Shown here one piece after another: positions 17,971 to 27,255 of a stretch of DNA of 36,379 bases. The DNA comes from Variibacter sp. (lineage in GTDB: Bacteria; Pseudomonadota; Alphaproteobacteria; Rhizobiales; Xanthobacteraceae). The stretch is from assembly GCA_019689555.1 (NCBI GenBank), contig JADGHE010000033.1, forward strand, positions 1 through 36,379. Direction: 5' to 3'. The number at the start of each line of letters is the position of its first letter. Position 1 is the first letter of the stretch. The notes beneath the pieces are model-generated. The model did no database searches. It saw nothing but the letters and a program-made list of their open reading frames with translations, and had not been told where the DNA came from. Both the position numbers and the translations under genes were made by a program.

Positions 17971-18684
17971 TCACCCGGGAAAGGGCACGGTGGTCAGGCT
18001 CGTCGTGTCGCCCTTGGGGCGCTCGTCGACGAGCGGCCGCCCCTCCACCATGTAGTGCACCGTCTCGGCGATGTTGGTGGCATGGTCGCCCATGCGCTCG
18101 ATGTTCTTCGTGCAGAACAAGAGGTGGGTACAGAAGGTGATGTTGCGCGGGTCCTCCATCATGTAGGTGAGGAGCTCGCGGAACAGCGAGTTGTTCACGG
18201 CGTCGATCGCCTCGTCGCCCTTCCACACGGCGAGCGCCTCGTCGAGGTCCCGCCGCATATAGGCGTCCAGCACCTGCTTGAGCGCCGCGAGGACGAGCTC
18301 GGCCATGTGCTCGACCCCGCGCATGACGGTCGGGAAGCGCACCTCCACGCCCAGCGCCACCACGCGCTTGGCGATGTTCTTGGCCAGGTCGCCGATGCGC
18401 TCCAGGTCGTTGGAGACGCGCAGCGCGCCCACGATGTCCCGCAGGTCGACCGCCATGGGCTGGCGGCGGGCGATCGTCAGAATCGCCTTCTCCTCGATCT
18501 CGCGCTGCAGGGCGTCGATGCTGGCGTCGGCCAGCATCACCTGCTGGGCGAGGGCGGTGTCGCGGCGCGCCAGCGCGTCGACCGAATCCGCGATCAGCTT
18601 CTCGGCGAGGCCGCCCATCTCGGCGACCATGCGCTGGAGCTCCTGCAGTTCGGCGTCGAAAGCCTTGATGGTGTGTTCGGACAT
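17971..18684 (-). CDS. phoU: Phosphate-signalling protein PhoU
   Basis: PhoU links the Pst transporter to PhoR and keeps the Pho regulon off when phosphate is plentiful. The 237-residue protein shows the tandem three-helix repeats of the family: the first half has LQRMVAEMGGLAEKLI and VALRVSNDLERIGDLAKNIA-type metal-binding helices (here GALRVSNDLERIGDLAKNI), the second half has ICTHLLF-type helix and NIERMGDHATNIAETVHYM. ATG 18684 follows AAGGAGG with 6-base spacing. The gene lies 41 bases after pstB. Confidence 0.96.
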   Translation of the reverse strand: MSEHTIKAFDAELQELQRMVAEMGGLAEKLIADSVDALARRDTALAQQVMLADASIDALQREIEEKAILTIARRQPMAVDLRDIVGALRVSNDLERIGDLAKNIAKRVVALGVEVRFPTVMRGVEHMAELVLAALKQVLDAYMRRDLDEALAVWKGDEAIDAVNNSLFRELLTYMMEDPRNITFCTHLLFCTKNIERMGDHATNIAETVHYMVEGRPLVDERPKGDTTSLTTVPFPG

Positions 18685-18725
18685 GAGCAGCCTCCTTCGC
18701 CGGAAGGAACGCGCCCTCGGCGGTT

Positions 18726-19541
18726 TCAGCCGAAGCGGCCGGTGATGTAGTCCTGGGTGCGGCGGTCGCTCGGCGCCGTGAACATGCGGCTCGTCGCGTC
18801 GAATTCGATCAATTCGCCGAGATACATGAAGGCGGTAAAATCGGACACGCGCGCCGCCTGCTGCATGTTATGGGTCACGATGACGATCGTGTAGTCCTGC
18901 TTGAGCTCGTCGATCAGCTCCTCGATCTTGGCGGTGGAGATCGGGTCGAGCGCCGAGCACGGCTCGTCGAACAGAATGACCTCCGGCCGCAGCGCGACGG
19001 TGCGGGCGATGCACAGCCGCTGCTGCTGGCCGCCCGACAGGCTGAGGCCGCTGGCGTGGAGCTTGTCCTTGACCTCGTCCCACAAAGCGGCCCGCCGCAG
19101 GGCGGATTCGACCCGCTGGTCGAGCTCGGCGCGGGGCAGATCCTCGTACAGGCGGACGCCGAAGGCGATGTTCTCGTAGATCGACATGGGGAACGGCGTC
19201 GGCTTTTGGAAGACCATGCCGATGCGCGCGCGCAGCAAATTGACGTCCTGCTGTGGCGAGAGAATGTCCTCGCCGTCGAGCAGCACGGTCCCCTCGGCGC
19301 GCTGGCGCGGATAAAGGTCGTAGATGCGGTTGAGCACCCGCAGCAGCGTCGATTTCCCGCAGCCCGAGGGCCCGATGAAGGCCGTGACGCGGTTCTTGTA
19401 CAGCGGCAGCGAAATGCCTTTCAGCGCCCGGCTGTCGCCGTAGTAGAAATCGAGATTGCGGATCGTCACCTTCTCCTCGAGGCCGGCCGGGTCGACCGGC
19501 ACAGGGGCGGCGGCGGCCACGGTGACCTGGGGCTTGTTCAT
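18726..19541 (-). CDS. pstB: Phosphate ABC transporter ATPase PstB
   Basis: PstB powers high-affinity phosphate import by PstSCA. The 271-residue protein has Walker [10 protein letters not shown] (57-65), the Q-loop in [17 protein letters not shown], signature LSGGQQQR (168-175), Walker B VILFDEP (188-194) with SALDPIST, and the switch His in [23 protein letters not shown] is diagnostic of PstB within ABC ATPases. ATG 19541 overlaps the pstA stop by 4 bases (ATGA), so the two are translationally coupled. The frame remains open to 20267, but that is out-of-frame pstA. Confidence 0.97.
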   Translation of the reverse strand: MNKPQVTVAAAAPVPVDPAGLEEKVTIRNLDFYYGDSRALKGISLPLYKNRVTAFIGPSGCGKSTLLRVLNRIYDLYPRQRAEGTVLLDGEDILSPQQDVNLLRARIGMVFQKPTPFPMSIYENIAFGVRLYEDLPRAELDQRVESALRRAALWDEVKDKLHASGLSLSGGQQQRLCIARTVALRPEVILFDEPCSALDPISTAKIEELIDELKQDYTIVIVTHNMQQAARVSDFTAFMYLGELIEFDATSRMFTAPSDRRTQDYITGRFG

Positions 19542-20380
19542 GCTGCTCGTCTCGATGCTGCGAGGGCGCGCGCGAAGATGCTGAGCCCGAGAACCGCGAT
19601 GGTGATGATGAGCGCCCCCGTCCAGGCGAGGCGCTGCCAGTCCTCGTAGGGACTCAAGGCGAACTGAAAGATGATGACCGGCAGGCTGGCCATCGGCGCG
19701 TTCATGTTCAAGCTCCAGAACTGGTTGTTCAGCGCCGTGAACAGAAGGGGGGCGGTCTCGCCGCTGATGCGCGCCACGGCGAGCAGCACGCCGGTGAGCA
19801 TGCCGGCGCGCGCCGCCCGGTAGGCGACCCGCCGGATCACGTAGGCGCGCGGCATGCCGAGGGCGGCCGCCGCTTCGCGCAGCTGGTTGGGCACGAGCAG
19901 CAGCATGTCCTCCGTCGTCCGCACGACGACCGGAATGACGATGACCGCGAGCGCGACCGCGCCGGCATAGCCGGAAAAGTGCCCCATCGGCGTGACCATG
20001 ATCTCGTAGACGAACAGGCCGACGACGATCGAGGGGGCGCTGAGCAGGACGTCGTTGATGAACCGCACGACGCTGGTCAGCCGCTCGTAGCGGCCGTATT
20101 CCGCCATATAGGTGCCGGCGAGCACGCCGATCGGCGTGCCGATCAGCACCGCGAGCGTCGTCATCAGCACACTGCCGACGACGGCGTTGAGCAGGCCGCC
20201 GTCGGCGCCGGGAGGCGGCGTCATCTCCGAAAAGACGCGGAGCGAGAGGCCGCTCGAGCCCTCCCACAGCAGCACGCCCAGGATCATCGCCAGCCAGCCG
20301 AGGCCGAGGACGGTGGCGCCCGTCGCAAGCCCCATGGCGATGCCGTTGCGGCGGCGGCGGCGGCGATAGAGCGGGTTCAT
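19538..20380 (-). CDS. pstA: Phosphate ABC transporter permease PstA
   Basis: One of the two inner-membrane subunits of the Pst phosphate importer. The 280-residue protein has six predicted membrane segments after a very basic N-terminus (RRRRRRN). Family signatures: [45 protein letters not shown], the cytoplasmic coupling loop [18 protein letters not shown], and [16 protein letters not shown] 20380 lies 4 bases past the pstC stop, with GGAG 9 bases upstream inside pstC. Confidence 0.96.
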   Translation of the reverse strand: MNPLYRRRRRRNGIAMGLATGATVLGLGWLAMILGVLLWEGSSGLSLRVFSEMTPPPGADGGLLNAVVGSVLMTTLAVLIGTPIGVLAGTYMAEYGRYERLTSVVRFINDVLLSAPSIVVGLFVYEIMVTPMGHFSGYAGAVALAVIVIPVVVRTTEDMLLLVPNQLREAAAALGMPRAYVIRRVAYRAARAGMLTGVLLAVARISGETAPLLFTALNNQFWSLNMNAPMASLPVIIFQFALSPYEDWQRLAWTGALIITIAVLGLSIFARALAASRRAA

Positions 20381-20384
20381 GGCA

Positions 20385-21380
20385 TCAGGCTCCGGCTCTG
20401 CGCTCGATCCGCATCAGCATGTAGCGGGCAATGGCGAGCACGGTAAACGTAATGACGAAGAGGATCAGGCCGAGCGCGACGAGCGAGGCGGTGTAAAGGT
20501 CTCCGACCGCCTCCGTGAATTCGTTCGCGATGGTCGCCGAGATGGTGGTGCCGGGCGCAAGGATCGAGACCGGCACCTTGTGGGCGTTGCCGATCACGAA
20601 GGTGACCGCCATGGTTTCGCCGAGCGCGCGCCCCAGGCCCAGCATGACGCCGCCGATGACGCCGACGCGCGTATAGGGAATGACGACGTGGCGCACCACC
20701 TCCCAGGTCGTGCAGCCGATGCCGTAGGCGGCCTCCTTCAGAACCGGGGGCACGGCCTCGAACACATCGCGGGAGATCGACGTGATGAACGGCAGAACCA
20801 TGATGGCGAGGATCAGCCCCGCCGTCAGAATCCCGATGCCGTAGGGCGGCCCCTCGAAGACGGCCGCCAGGAGCGGCACGTTCCCGAAAAGGTCGATCAG
20901 CGCCGGCTGCAGGGTGCGCTGCAGGAACGGCGCAAAGACGAACAAGCCCCAGATGCCGTAGATGATGCTGGGAATGCCGGCCAACAGCTCGATCGCGATG
21001 CCGATGGGGCGGCGCAGCCACAACGGGCACAGCTCCGTCAGAAAGATCGCGATCAGCAGGCCGATCGGGACGGCGATCGCCATCGCGATCAGCGAGGTGA
21101 CGACCGTGCCGTAGATCGGGGCGAGAGCGCCGAACGTCTCCGTGACCGGATTCCAGCTCTCGTCGATCAGAAAGCCGAAGCCGAAGGCCCGCAGCGCGGG
21201 CGCCGCGCCGACCACGAGGGAGACGATCACGCCGCCCAGCAGCGCAAGCACGGCGAGCGCCGCGCCGCGGGTGATCCAGCGGAACCCCAGGTCGTTGAGC
21301 CGCATCCTCCTGAGCACGCGCGATCGCGAGGCGACGTCGGCTCCGCCGAACGCCTCGCGCCCGATCGCCATGTCGGTCAC
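20385..21380 (-). CDS. pstC: Phosphate ABC transporter permease PstC
   Basis: The partner permease of PstA. Six predicted membrane segments; signatures [49 protein letters not shown], the coupling loop [19 protein letters not shown], and [18 protein letters not shown] choose GTG at 21380 (331 residues) because GGGAG is 6 bases upstream; ATG three codons later would have 15-base spacing, and the frame open to 21491 gives only low-complexity residues. It is separated from pstS by 176 bases containing a hairpin. Confidence 0.95.
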   Translation of the reverse strand: MTDMAIGREAFGGADVASRSRVLRRMRLNDLGFRWITRGAALAVLALLGGVIVSLVVGAAPALRAFGFGFLIDESWNPVTETFGALAPIYGTVVTSLIAMAIAVPIGLLIAIFLTELCPLWLRRPIGIAIELLAGIPSIIYGIWGLFVFAPFLQRTLQPALIDLFGNVPLLAAVFEGPPYGIGILTAGLILAIMVLPFITSISRDVFEAVPPVLKEAAYGIGCTTWEVVRHVVIPYTRVGVIGGVMLGLGRALGETMAVTFVIGNAHKVPVSILAPGTTISATIANEFTEAVGDLYTASLVALGLILFVITFTVLAIARYMLMRIERRAGA

Positions 21381-21491
21381 CGGTTTCTCCCTGGAGCTGG
21401 GCACGCGGGGCCTCCGTTGCGGGAGCAGGAATCTGGAGGCCGCGACACCGGCCATGGGCCGGTAGAATCCCGCTTTGAGGCCGACTGGCAA

Positions 21492-21519
21492 GAAGAAGGC
21501 GCCGCGCAGCGCCCTCTTC
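21492..21519 (-). other. Intercistronic hairpin between pstS and pstC
   Basis: Arms GAAGAAGGCGC (21492-21502) and GCGCCCTCTTC (21509-21519) pair over 11 positions with one G-T wobble, with a 6-base loop. No clean T-tract follows in the direction of transcription. Such stems after a binding-protein gene commonly stabilise its mRNA or cut back read-through, making PstS more abundant than the membrane subunits. Confidence 0.5.
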
Positions 21520-21556
21520 CCGACCGTTTTTCACAATCCCATCGCCGCATTCACGA

Positions 21557-22603
21557 TCACATCGCCGCGTGGAGCGGCTTGCCGCTCGCGTCCTTGATCT
21601 CGGACGCCCAGTACTGCTCGATGTCCTTGACGACGTTGCCCGGCATGGGGACGTAGTCCAGCTCTTCCGCCATCCGCCCGCCCTTGGCATAGGCCCAGGC
21701 GAAGAACTTCAGGGCTTCGCGGGCCGCCTCCGGATCCTGCGGCTGCTTGTGGATGAGGATCCAGGTGGCGGCCGTCATGGGCCAGGACGTCTCGCCGGGC
21801 TGATTGGCGAGGATCACGCCGAAGCCGGGCTGGGACTTCCAGTTGGCATTGGCGGCGGCGGCCTGGAACGTCTCCGCGCTGGGGGCGACGACCTTGCCAT
21901 CCCTGTTGATCATGCGGGTGAAGGTCAGGTTGTTCTGCTTGGCGTAGGCGTATTCGACGTAGCCGATGGAGCCCGCGGTGTTGGAGACGTTGTTGGCGAC
22001 GCCCTCGTTCCCCTTGGCGCCGATGCCGGCGGGCCACTGCACCGCGGTCGCGACGCCGACCTTCGCCTTCCATTCGGGGCTCACCTCCGCGAGATAGTAG
22101 GCGAAGTTGAACGTCGTGCCGGAACCGTCCGACCGGTGCACGACGGCGATGGCCCGGCTCGGCAGGCTGACGCCCGGATTGAGAGCCTTGATCTTCGGGT
22201 CGTCCCACTTCTTGATCTCGCCGAGAAAGATTTTGGCGAGCGTCGGGCCGTCGAGGACGAGTTCGCCGGGCTTGACCCCTTCCAGGTTCACCACCGGCAC
22301 GATGCCGCCCATGACCATGGGAAACTGGGCGAGGCCGCTCTTTTCGAGATCGTCGCCCTTCAGCGGCGCATCGGAGGCGCCGAAGGTCACCGTCTTGGCC
22401 TTGATCTGCTTGATTCCGCCGCCCGAGCCGATGGACTGGTAGTTCAGGCTGACGCCCGTCTCCTTTTTGTAGGCGTCCGCCCATTTGGCGTAGATCGGGT
22501 AGGGAAACGTGGCGCCGGCGCCGGAAATGTCGGCGGCTTGCGCACCGAATGCCACGGTCGCGACCGCCATGCCGGCGGTCAGAAGCGTCGTCCAGAGCTT
22601 CAC
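21557..22603 (-). CDS. pstS: Phosphate-binding protein PstS
   Basis: PstS captures inorganic phosphate in the periplasm and passes it to PstCA. The 348-residue precursor starts with a signal peptide (cleavage likely after AFGAQA, residue 23). [13 protein letters not shown] and [13 protein letters not shown] form the phosphate-binding loops, with FGASDAPL and the [16 protein letters not shown] motif (Arg, Asp, Ser and Thr ligands) further in. The start is GTG 22603 with AGGAG 8 bases upstream. A PHO box lies about 200 bases upstream, so expression should rise in phosphate starvation. Confidence 0.97.
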   Translation of the reverse strand: MKLWTTLLTAGMAVATVAFGAQAADISGAGATFPYPIYAKWADAYKKETGVSLNYQSIGSGGGIKQIKAKTVTFGASDAPLKGDDLEKSGLAQFPMVMGGIVPVVNLEGVKPGELVLDGPTLAKIFLGEIKKWDDPKIKALNPGVSLPSRAIAVVHRSDGSGTTFNFAYYLAEVSPEWKAKVGVATAVQWPAGIGAKGNEGVANNVSNTAGSIGYVEYAYAKQNNLTFTRMINRDGKVVAPSAETFQAAAANANWKSQPGFGVILANQPGETSWPMTAATWILIHKQPQDPEAAREALKFFAWAYAKGGRMAEELDYVPMPGNVVKDIEQYWASEIKDASGKPLHAAM

Positions 22604-22804
22604 GGAACTCTCTCCTGTCTTGGGATCCGCAAGGCGCGCCCGCGCCCCGTCGGCTCGATGATCGTGCTGCGGCCTCGCGCGGGCCGGTCGCCTCGGCTGT
22701 CACTCCAGGTCTACGAAGCGGACGGAGCGGCGAAGGTTCCTCTCACGGTCCTGCCGACCCGCTCCCCTCCTGCGGTTCTCCAGCTTTTGCACGTCACCCC
22801 TTCT

Positions 22805-22833
22805 ATGACCTTCGGATGACGCCTGAGTGACAG
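22805..22833 (-). promoter_or_regulatory. PHO box upstream of pstS, three 11-bp units
   Basis: On the minus strand CTGTCAC (22827-22833), GCGTCAT (22816-22822) and AGGTCAT (22805-22811) repeat with exact 11-base phasing, the pattern bound by PhoB dimers (7-base half-sites with 4-base spacers). The first two make a normal PHO box; the third half-site would overlap the promoter core (a weak CATAGA -10). It lies between phoR and pstS, about 200 bases before the pstS start. A T-rich run directly follows the phoR stop (22838-22859). In the rest of the 22604-22804 gap I see nothing further of note. Confidence 0.75.
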
Positions 22834-22859
22834 CATATGTGTATGAAAAAAAAGAAAAA

Positions 22860-24179
22860 TCAGTCCGACAGCGGCGCGGCGACGCGCGGCAGGCAGACCG
22901 TGAAGGTCGCGCCCCGGCCCGGCGCGCTCTCGATCAGAAGCCGTCCCCGATGGCGGTTGAGGATGTGCTTGACGAGCGCGAGGCCCAGCCCCGTCCCTCC
23001 CTCGGCGCGGCTCTGGCCGACATCGACGCGATAGAAGCGCTCCGTCAGCCGCGGCAGATGCTCGGCGGCGATGCCCGGCCCGTAGTCGCGCACGCTCACC
23101 CTCGCCTCGCTCTGCCCCGCCGGCCCTTCCGCGCGCGCGAGCACGATGTCGACACGCTTGCCCGAGGCGCCGTATTTTAGCGCATTCTCGACCAGGTTTT
23201 CGAAGACGCGGATCAGCTCGTCCCGATCGCCCGGCACGGTCGAGGGCTCCGTCACCGTGACCGTCACCTCCACCTGCCGCTCCTGCGCCAGCGCCTGAAG
23301 GCCGTCGACCACCTGCCGCAGCAGCGGCGCAAGGTCGACCGGCTGCTCCGGCCTGATATGCGCGTTGAGCTCGATGCGCGAGAGCGAGAGCAGATCGTCG
23401 ATCAGCCGCGCCATGCGCCGCGCCTGCTCCTTCATGATGGCGAGAAAGCGCTCGCGCGCCTTCGTGTCGTCGCGGGCCGGGCCCTGCAGCGTGTCGATGA
23501 AGCCGGAGAGCGCCGCGAGGGGCGTGCGCAGCTCGTGGCTCGCATTGGCGACGAAGTCCGCGCGCATCTCCTCCACGCGGCGCAGAGGGGTGAGATCGCG
23601 CAAGGTGAGCAGGACGAGCCCGCGCGGATGGCCGGCGACAGGCGCACTCGGAACCACATGGGCCTCGTACCAGCGGTCGACCGGAACGCGCTCGGAGAAT
23701 TCCGCCCGCTGCGGCTCGCCGAGGGCCAGCGCGCGGCGGACCGCCTCGACGACGGCGGGCATGCGCAAGGCCAGCAAAGCGTGCTCCCCCAGCCGGAGCG
23801 CCGGCGCCACCGCGCGGGCGGGCGGGTTGAACGCGATCACGCGCGCCTCGCGGTCGAGCACGATCACCGGATCGGGCAGCCCGGCGATGACGGCGCGGAT
23901 CGCTTCGTCGTCCAGGGGCCGGAGGGCCGCTCCCCCCGCGTCGTCACGGCGCTCCGCGGGCGTCGCCGGGGCGGCGTCGGGGCGCGCGAGCGCCCCCCAA
24001 AGCGCAACCGCGAGAACGAAAGCCGCGGCGGCGGCGGCGAGGAGCGGATGCAGAGCGCCGAAGGCCGCCAGAAGCGCGAGCGCCAGCAGGGACGCGCCGA
24101 TGACGCTGCGGGCCGGGCGCAGCCGCGCCCACAAAGCGGGTGCGCCGGGCTCGTCGCCGCGCTCAGGATCGCGCCTCAT
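22860..24179 (-). CDS. phoR: Phosphate regulon sensor kinase PhoR
   Basis: PhoR phosphorylates PhoB when phosphate is scarce. The 439-residue protein has two membrane segments near the N-terminus (about 26-45 and 47-64) with almost no periplasmic loop, a PAS domain (about 93-200: GLPDPVIVLDREARVIAFNPPA), then the kinase core: H-box NASHELRTPL with His215, N-box NLVENALKYG with Asn332, DYGPGI (365-370) and GGTGLGLALVKHI (394-406). The tiny external loop fits the view that PhoR senses through PstB/PhoU. ATG 24179 overlaps the 3' end of the UPF0104 gene by 17 bases and lacks a clear Shine-Dalgarno, pointing to translation coupled to that gene. Confidence 0.95.
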   Translation of the reverse strand: MRRDPERGDEPGAPALWARLRPARSVIGASLLALALLAAFGALHPLLAAAAAAFVLAVALWGALARPDAAPATPAERRDDAGGAALRPLDDEAIRAVIAGLPDPVIVLDREARVIAFNPPARAVAPALRLGEHALLALRMPAVVEAVRRALALGEPQRAEFSERVPVDRWYEAHVVPSAPVAGHPRGLVLLTLRDLTPLRRVEEMRADFVANASHELRTPLAALSGFIDTLQGPARDDTKARERFLAIMKEQARRMARLIDDLLSLSRIELNAHIRPEQPVDLAPLLRQVVDGLQALAQERQVEVTVTVTEPSTVPGDRDELIRVFENLVENALKYGASGKRVDIVLARAEGPAGQSEARVSVRDYGPGIAAEHLPRLTERFYRVDVGQSRAEGGTGLGLALVKHILNRHRGRLLIESAPGRGATFTVCLPRVAAPLSD

Positions 24180-25194
24180 CGGAAGAGCCGCATGGAGGCC
24201 CCCCGCTTGCCGCCGCCGGCGGCTGCTTCTGCGTCAGATTGAACCACAGTTCCCGCACGCCGAGGATCACCAGCGCGAGCGCGAACGGGATTATGTAGTA
24301 GAGCAGACGAAAGAGCAGCATGCCGGCGATGAGCTGCTCGCGGTCGAACTGCCAGAGCCCGACCAGCATGGCGGCGTCGAACACCCCGAGGCCACCGGGG
24401 GCGTGGCTCGCGAATCCGAGCAGCGTGGCGGAGACGAAGATGACCGCCAGCGTGACGAAGCCGATATGCGGCTCCTCCGGCAGCAGCATCCACATCGCGA
24501 GCGCGCAGAACGACAGGTCGACGATGCCGATTGCGATCTGCAGCAGCGTCAACGGCCCCGGCGGCAGCGTCACCTGCCAGCCGTCGCGCCCGACGATGCG
24601 CGGCTTGCGCCAGACCCAGACGACATAGCCGCACAGCACGACCAGCGTGGCGATCGCCGCCAGGCGATTGACCCAGGGCGGCAGGTGATCGATGGCGCTC
24701 GCCGCCTGCGGCATGTAGCTGATGCCGAGGCCGAGCACGGTGGCGTTGCCGAGCCAGAAGGTCAGCCCGGCGATGAAGCAGAGCTTGGCGACGTCGATCG
24801 CGCTCAGGCCCCAGCTCGAATAGATGCGATAGCGGACGGCCCCGCCCGTGAAGACGCTCGCGCCGACATTGTGGCCGATCGAGTAGCTGGTGAAGCCGGC
24901 GAGCGCGGCCACGCGGTAGGGTATGTCCGCGCGCCCGATCGTGCGCAGGGCGAACAGATCGTAGAACGTGAGGGTGAAGTATCCGGCAGCCACGAACAGG
25001 CCGGCGACGAGCATGTGGCGCGGCGGGGTCGAACGCAGGGCTTCGACGACTTCCTGAACCTCGATGTCCCGCAGCATGCGAAAGAGAACGGCCGCGGCGA
25101 CGGCGATGATCGCAATGCTCAGGACGAAACCGATCCCGTTCCATCCGGTGACGCGATTCAGGATTTGGACGATCGCCCGCACGAACCTGCGCAT
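24163..25194 (-). CDS. UPF0104 / YbhN-type integral membrane protein (lysylphosphatidylglycerol synthase TM-like)
   Basis: This 343-residue protein resembles the flippase-like membrane domain of MprF-type lysyl-phosphatidylglycerol synthases, without the catalytic C-terminal domain. About eight membrane segments are visible (e.g. IGFVLSIAIIAVAAAVLF, LCFIAGLTFWLGNATVLGL, LLYYIIPFALALVILGV). Family motifs include SIGHNVGASVFTGGAVRYR and HAPGGLGVFDAAML. Function is unproven; relatives are suspected to move lipids across the membrane. ATG 25194 has GAGGG 9 bases upstream; the frame is open to 25614 but the extension is Arg/Ala/Gly-rich filler. The 17-base overlap with phoR places it in the phosphate-sensing transcript. 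Confidence 0.82.
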   Translation of the reverse strand: MRRFVRAIVQILNRVTGWNGIGFVLSIAIIAVAAAVLFRMLRDIEVQEVVEALRSTPPRHMLVAGLFVAAGYFTLTFYDLFALRTIGRADIPYRVAALAGFTSYSIGHNVGASVFTGGAVRYRIYSSWGLSAIDVAKLCFIAGLTFWLGNATVLGLGISYMPQAASAIDHLPPWVNRLAAIATLVVLCGYVVWVWRKPRIVGRDGWQVTLPPGPLTLLQIAIGIVDLSFCALAMWMLLPEEPHIGFVTLAVIFVSATLLGFASHAPGGLGVFDAAMLVGLWQFDREQLIAGMLLFRLLYYIIPFALALVILGVRELWFNLTQKQPPAAASGGPPCGSSDEARS

Positions 25195-25727
25195 CAACGA
25201 TTTCCCTCTGCCTCCGTGCGCGCTGCGAACATGCCTCGTCTGTCGCGACCACGGTCCTTCGCTAGCAGACCCTGCCATCCGGCAGCAACTTGAATGATCG
25301 CGAGCCTTGCGCGCCGGAGCCGTCCTGCGCCCTCGCCTGTCGGTCCCGGGGCGAAGCTTCGCGCCCGGCCACGCGCCGGCGGCGCCATGTCCGTCGGACC
25401 GTGCGGCCCCAAGCCGCGGCCGGGTCGGAGGTTCCGCTCGGCCGAAGCGCGGGCGGCGACGCGCCCGAGCGCCGCAGGCCGCCTCGCGCATGCCGGCGGC
25501 GCCGGGCGCACGACCGACGGCCCCCCGGGGCTCGGCCCGCGGCCGGGCGCCGCGAAGCACCGGCCCCGGCGCGACCCTGACCAGGGCGAGCGCCTCCATC
25601 GCCCGGCCGGACAAGAAGGCCCGCCCCGCCCTCTCGCCCTCCGCCTAGCTGCGGCGCGGGCGCGATCGCATGCGGGCGACGCCGGGCGCGGGGAAGACGC
25701 CGGCTCGGCGGGCCTGCCGCAGGGGCC
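25195..25727. other. 533-base gap without a recognisable gene
   Basis: Very GC-rich. Several frames are open on both strands, but their products are Arg/Ala/Pro/Gly-rich with no regular secondary structure, typical of chance frames at this composition. It should contain the promoter of the UPF0104-phoR transcript; only a weak TTGCTG-17-CTAGCG pair is visible about 60 bases before the gene. I see no PHO box here. Confidence 0.5.
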
Positions 25728-27200
25728 TCACCGGAAGAACACCACCGTGTACAGGGCGAAGGTCGGCAGAAGGATTGCGCTCGACCACAGCATGTAGCCG
25801 AAGAACGACGGCATCTTCACGCCGCGGTGTCGCGCGATCGCATAGACCATGAAGTTCGGCGCGTTGCCGATGTAGCTGTTGGCGCCCATGAACACGGCTC
25901 CCGTCGAGATCGCCGCCAGCGTCGAAGCCATGGAGGTCATCAGCACCTGCGGGTCGCCGCCCGCGAGCTCGAAGAACACGAGGTAGGTCGGCGCATTGTC
26001 GAGAAAGGACGACAGCATGCCCGTCATCCAGAAATAGGCGGCGTCGACCGGCGTTCCGTCCGGCCGCGTGACCAGCGCGAACAGGGGCGCAAAGGCGCCG
26101 TTGGGGCCGGCGCGCAGAATCGCGGTCACCGGCACGATGCAGATGAAGATCGCGAGAAACAGAAAGGCCACCTCCTGCATGGGCCCCCAGCTGAAATGGT
26201 TCCGCTCGCGATAGGAGGGCGGCGTGAGCTTGAGCGACGCGACGATGACCGCGACGAAAATGACGTCGCGCACGATGTTCTGAAGCTGCAAAGGCACGCC
26301 GTGGATCGTGATCGCGACCTCCGGCTTCCAGTAGGCGCTCATCAGAATGGCGAGGACGACGACGCCGAGGAGCGCCAGATTGACGAGGCCGTGCAGGCTC
26401 AGCGGGCTGTCGGGCGTCGGGTCCAGCGGATGCTCCTTGCGTTCCTCGAGCCGGTGCAGATACCAATCCACCCCAAAAAAGACGGCGAGCACGATGCCGG
26501 CCACGAACAGCACTTCGTGGAGCAGGTGCGTCGTGGTCCAGAAGAAGTCGACTCCTTTCAGGAAGCCGACGAACAGGGGCGGGTCCCCCAGCGGCGTGAG
26601 CGAGCCGCCGATGTTCGAGACCAGGAAAATGAAGAAGATGACCGTGTGCGCCCGGAAGATCCGGTCGTCGTTCGCCCGAATGAGCGGCCGGATCATGATC
26701 ATCGAAGCGCCGGTCGTGCCGACGAGGCTTGCGAGCAGCGTGCCGACGAGCAGCAGAAGCGTGTTCGCCATCGGCGTGCCGCGCAGGTTTCCCTTCACGT
26801 AGATGCCTCCCGCCACCGTGAACAGCGCGGCGAGCAGCAGGATGAAGGGAATGTATTCGAGCAGCAGCGTGTGCAGCAGAGACGCGGCGGCGGCCGAAGG
26901 GCCGGCCACGAGGAACAGCGGAACGACGACGCACGTACCCCAGAACGCCGCGAACTTCCCGTAATGGTGCTCCCAAATGCGGGGATAGAGCAGCGGACCG
27001 GTCGCGATCGAAAGCAAAAGGCCGACGAACGGCAAAGCCCAGAAAATCGACATCGCCGCGCCGTCGACGCCCTGCGCGGCGCGCGCCGTGGCCGGCGCGA
27101 CGACGCACCCGGCCGCTGCCGCGAGCACGCCGGCCAGCGCTCGGTGCGCCCGCCGCGGTGGGATACGGCTCTGTCGCTCGGCGGCGGACATGAATTGCAT
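25728..27200 (-). CDS. CitMHS/NhaD-type transporter (putative citrate transporter or Na+/H+ antiporter), copy 1
   Basis: This 490-residue integral membrane protein belongs to the ion transporter superfamily group annotated either as putative citrate transport or as sodium:proton antiporter. About 12 membrane segments follow a cleavable-looking N-terminus. Motifs: LVGTTGASMIMIRPLI, SNIGGSLTPLGDPPLFVGFLKG, FLDNAPTYLVFFELAGGD and SYIGNAPNFMVYAIA. The two GNAP/DNAP segments resemble the paired discontinuous helices that bind substrate in this superfamily. The substrate cannot be told from sequence. ATG 27200 has AGAAGG 4 bases upstream; ATG 27191 is nearly as good. The paralogue ends 55 bases upstream on the same strand. 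Confidence 0.82.
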   Translation of the reverse strand: MQFMSAAERQSRIPPRRAHRALAGVLAAAAGCVVAPATARAAQGVDGAAMSIFWALPFVGLLLSIATGPLLYPRIWEHHYGKFAAFWGTCVVVPLFLVAGPSAAAASLLHTLLLEYIPFILLLAALFTVAGGIYVKGNLRGTPMANTLLLLVGTLLASLVGTTGASMIMIRPLIRANDDRIFRAHTVIFFIFLVSNIGGSLTPLGDPPLFVGFLKGVDFFWTTTHLLHEVLFVAGIVLAVFFGVDWYLHRLEERKEHPLDPTPDSPLSLHGLVNLALLGVVVLAILMSAYWKPEVAITIHGVPLQLQNIVRDVIFVAVIVASLKLTPPSYRERNHFSWGPMQEVAFLFLAIFICIVPVTAILRAGPNGAFAPLFALVTRPDGTPVDAAYFWMTGMLSSFLDNAPTYLVFFELAGGDPQVLMTSMASTLAAISTGAVFMGANSYIGNAPNFMVYAIARHRGVKMPSFFGYMLWSSAILLPTFALYTVVFFR

Positions 27201-27255
27201 CCCCCCTTCTTGTCCTGTTGTGTGGCGCCAGGGTCCGGCAATCGGGTGAACAAAG

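Noticed and set aside
22697-22703. A CTGTCAC on the plus strand between pstS and phoR, considered as a second PHO box
   Set aside because: The position 11 bases later (GGTCTAC) does not match a half-site, and no plus-strand gene follows.
25294-25797. Plus-strand frames of 96-167 codons in the gap 25195-25727
   Set aside because: Composition is Arg/Ala/Pro/Gly only, with no ribosome binding site or recognisable structure, and they run into the transporter gene antisense.
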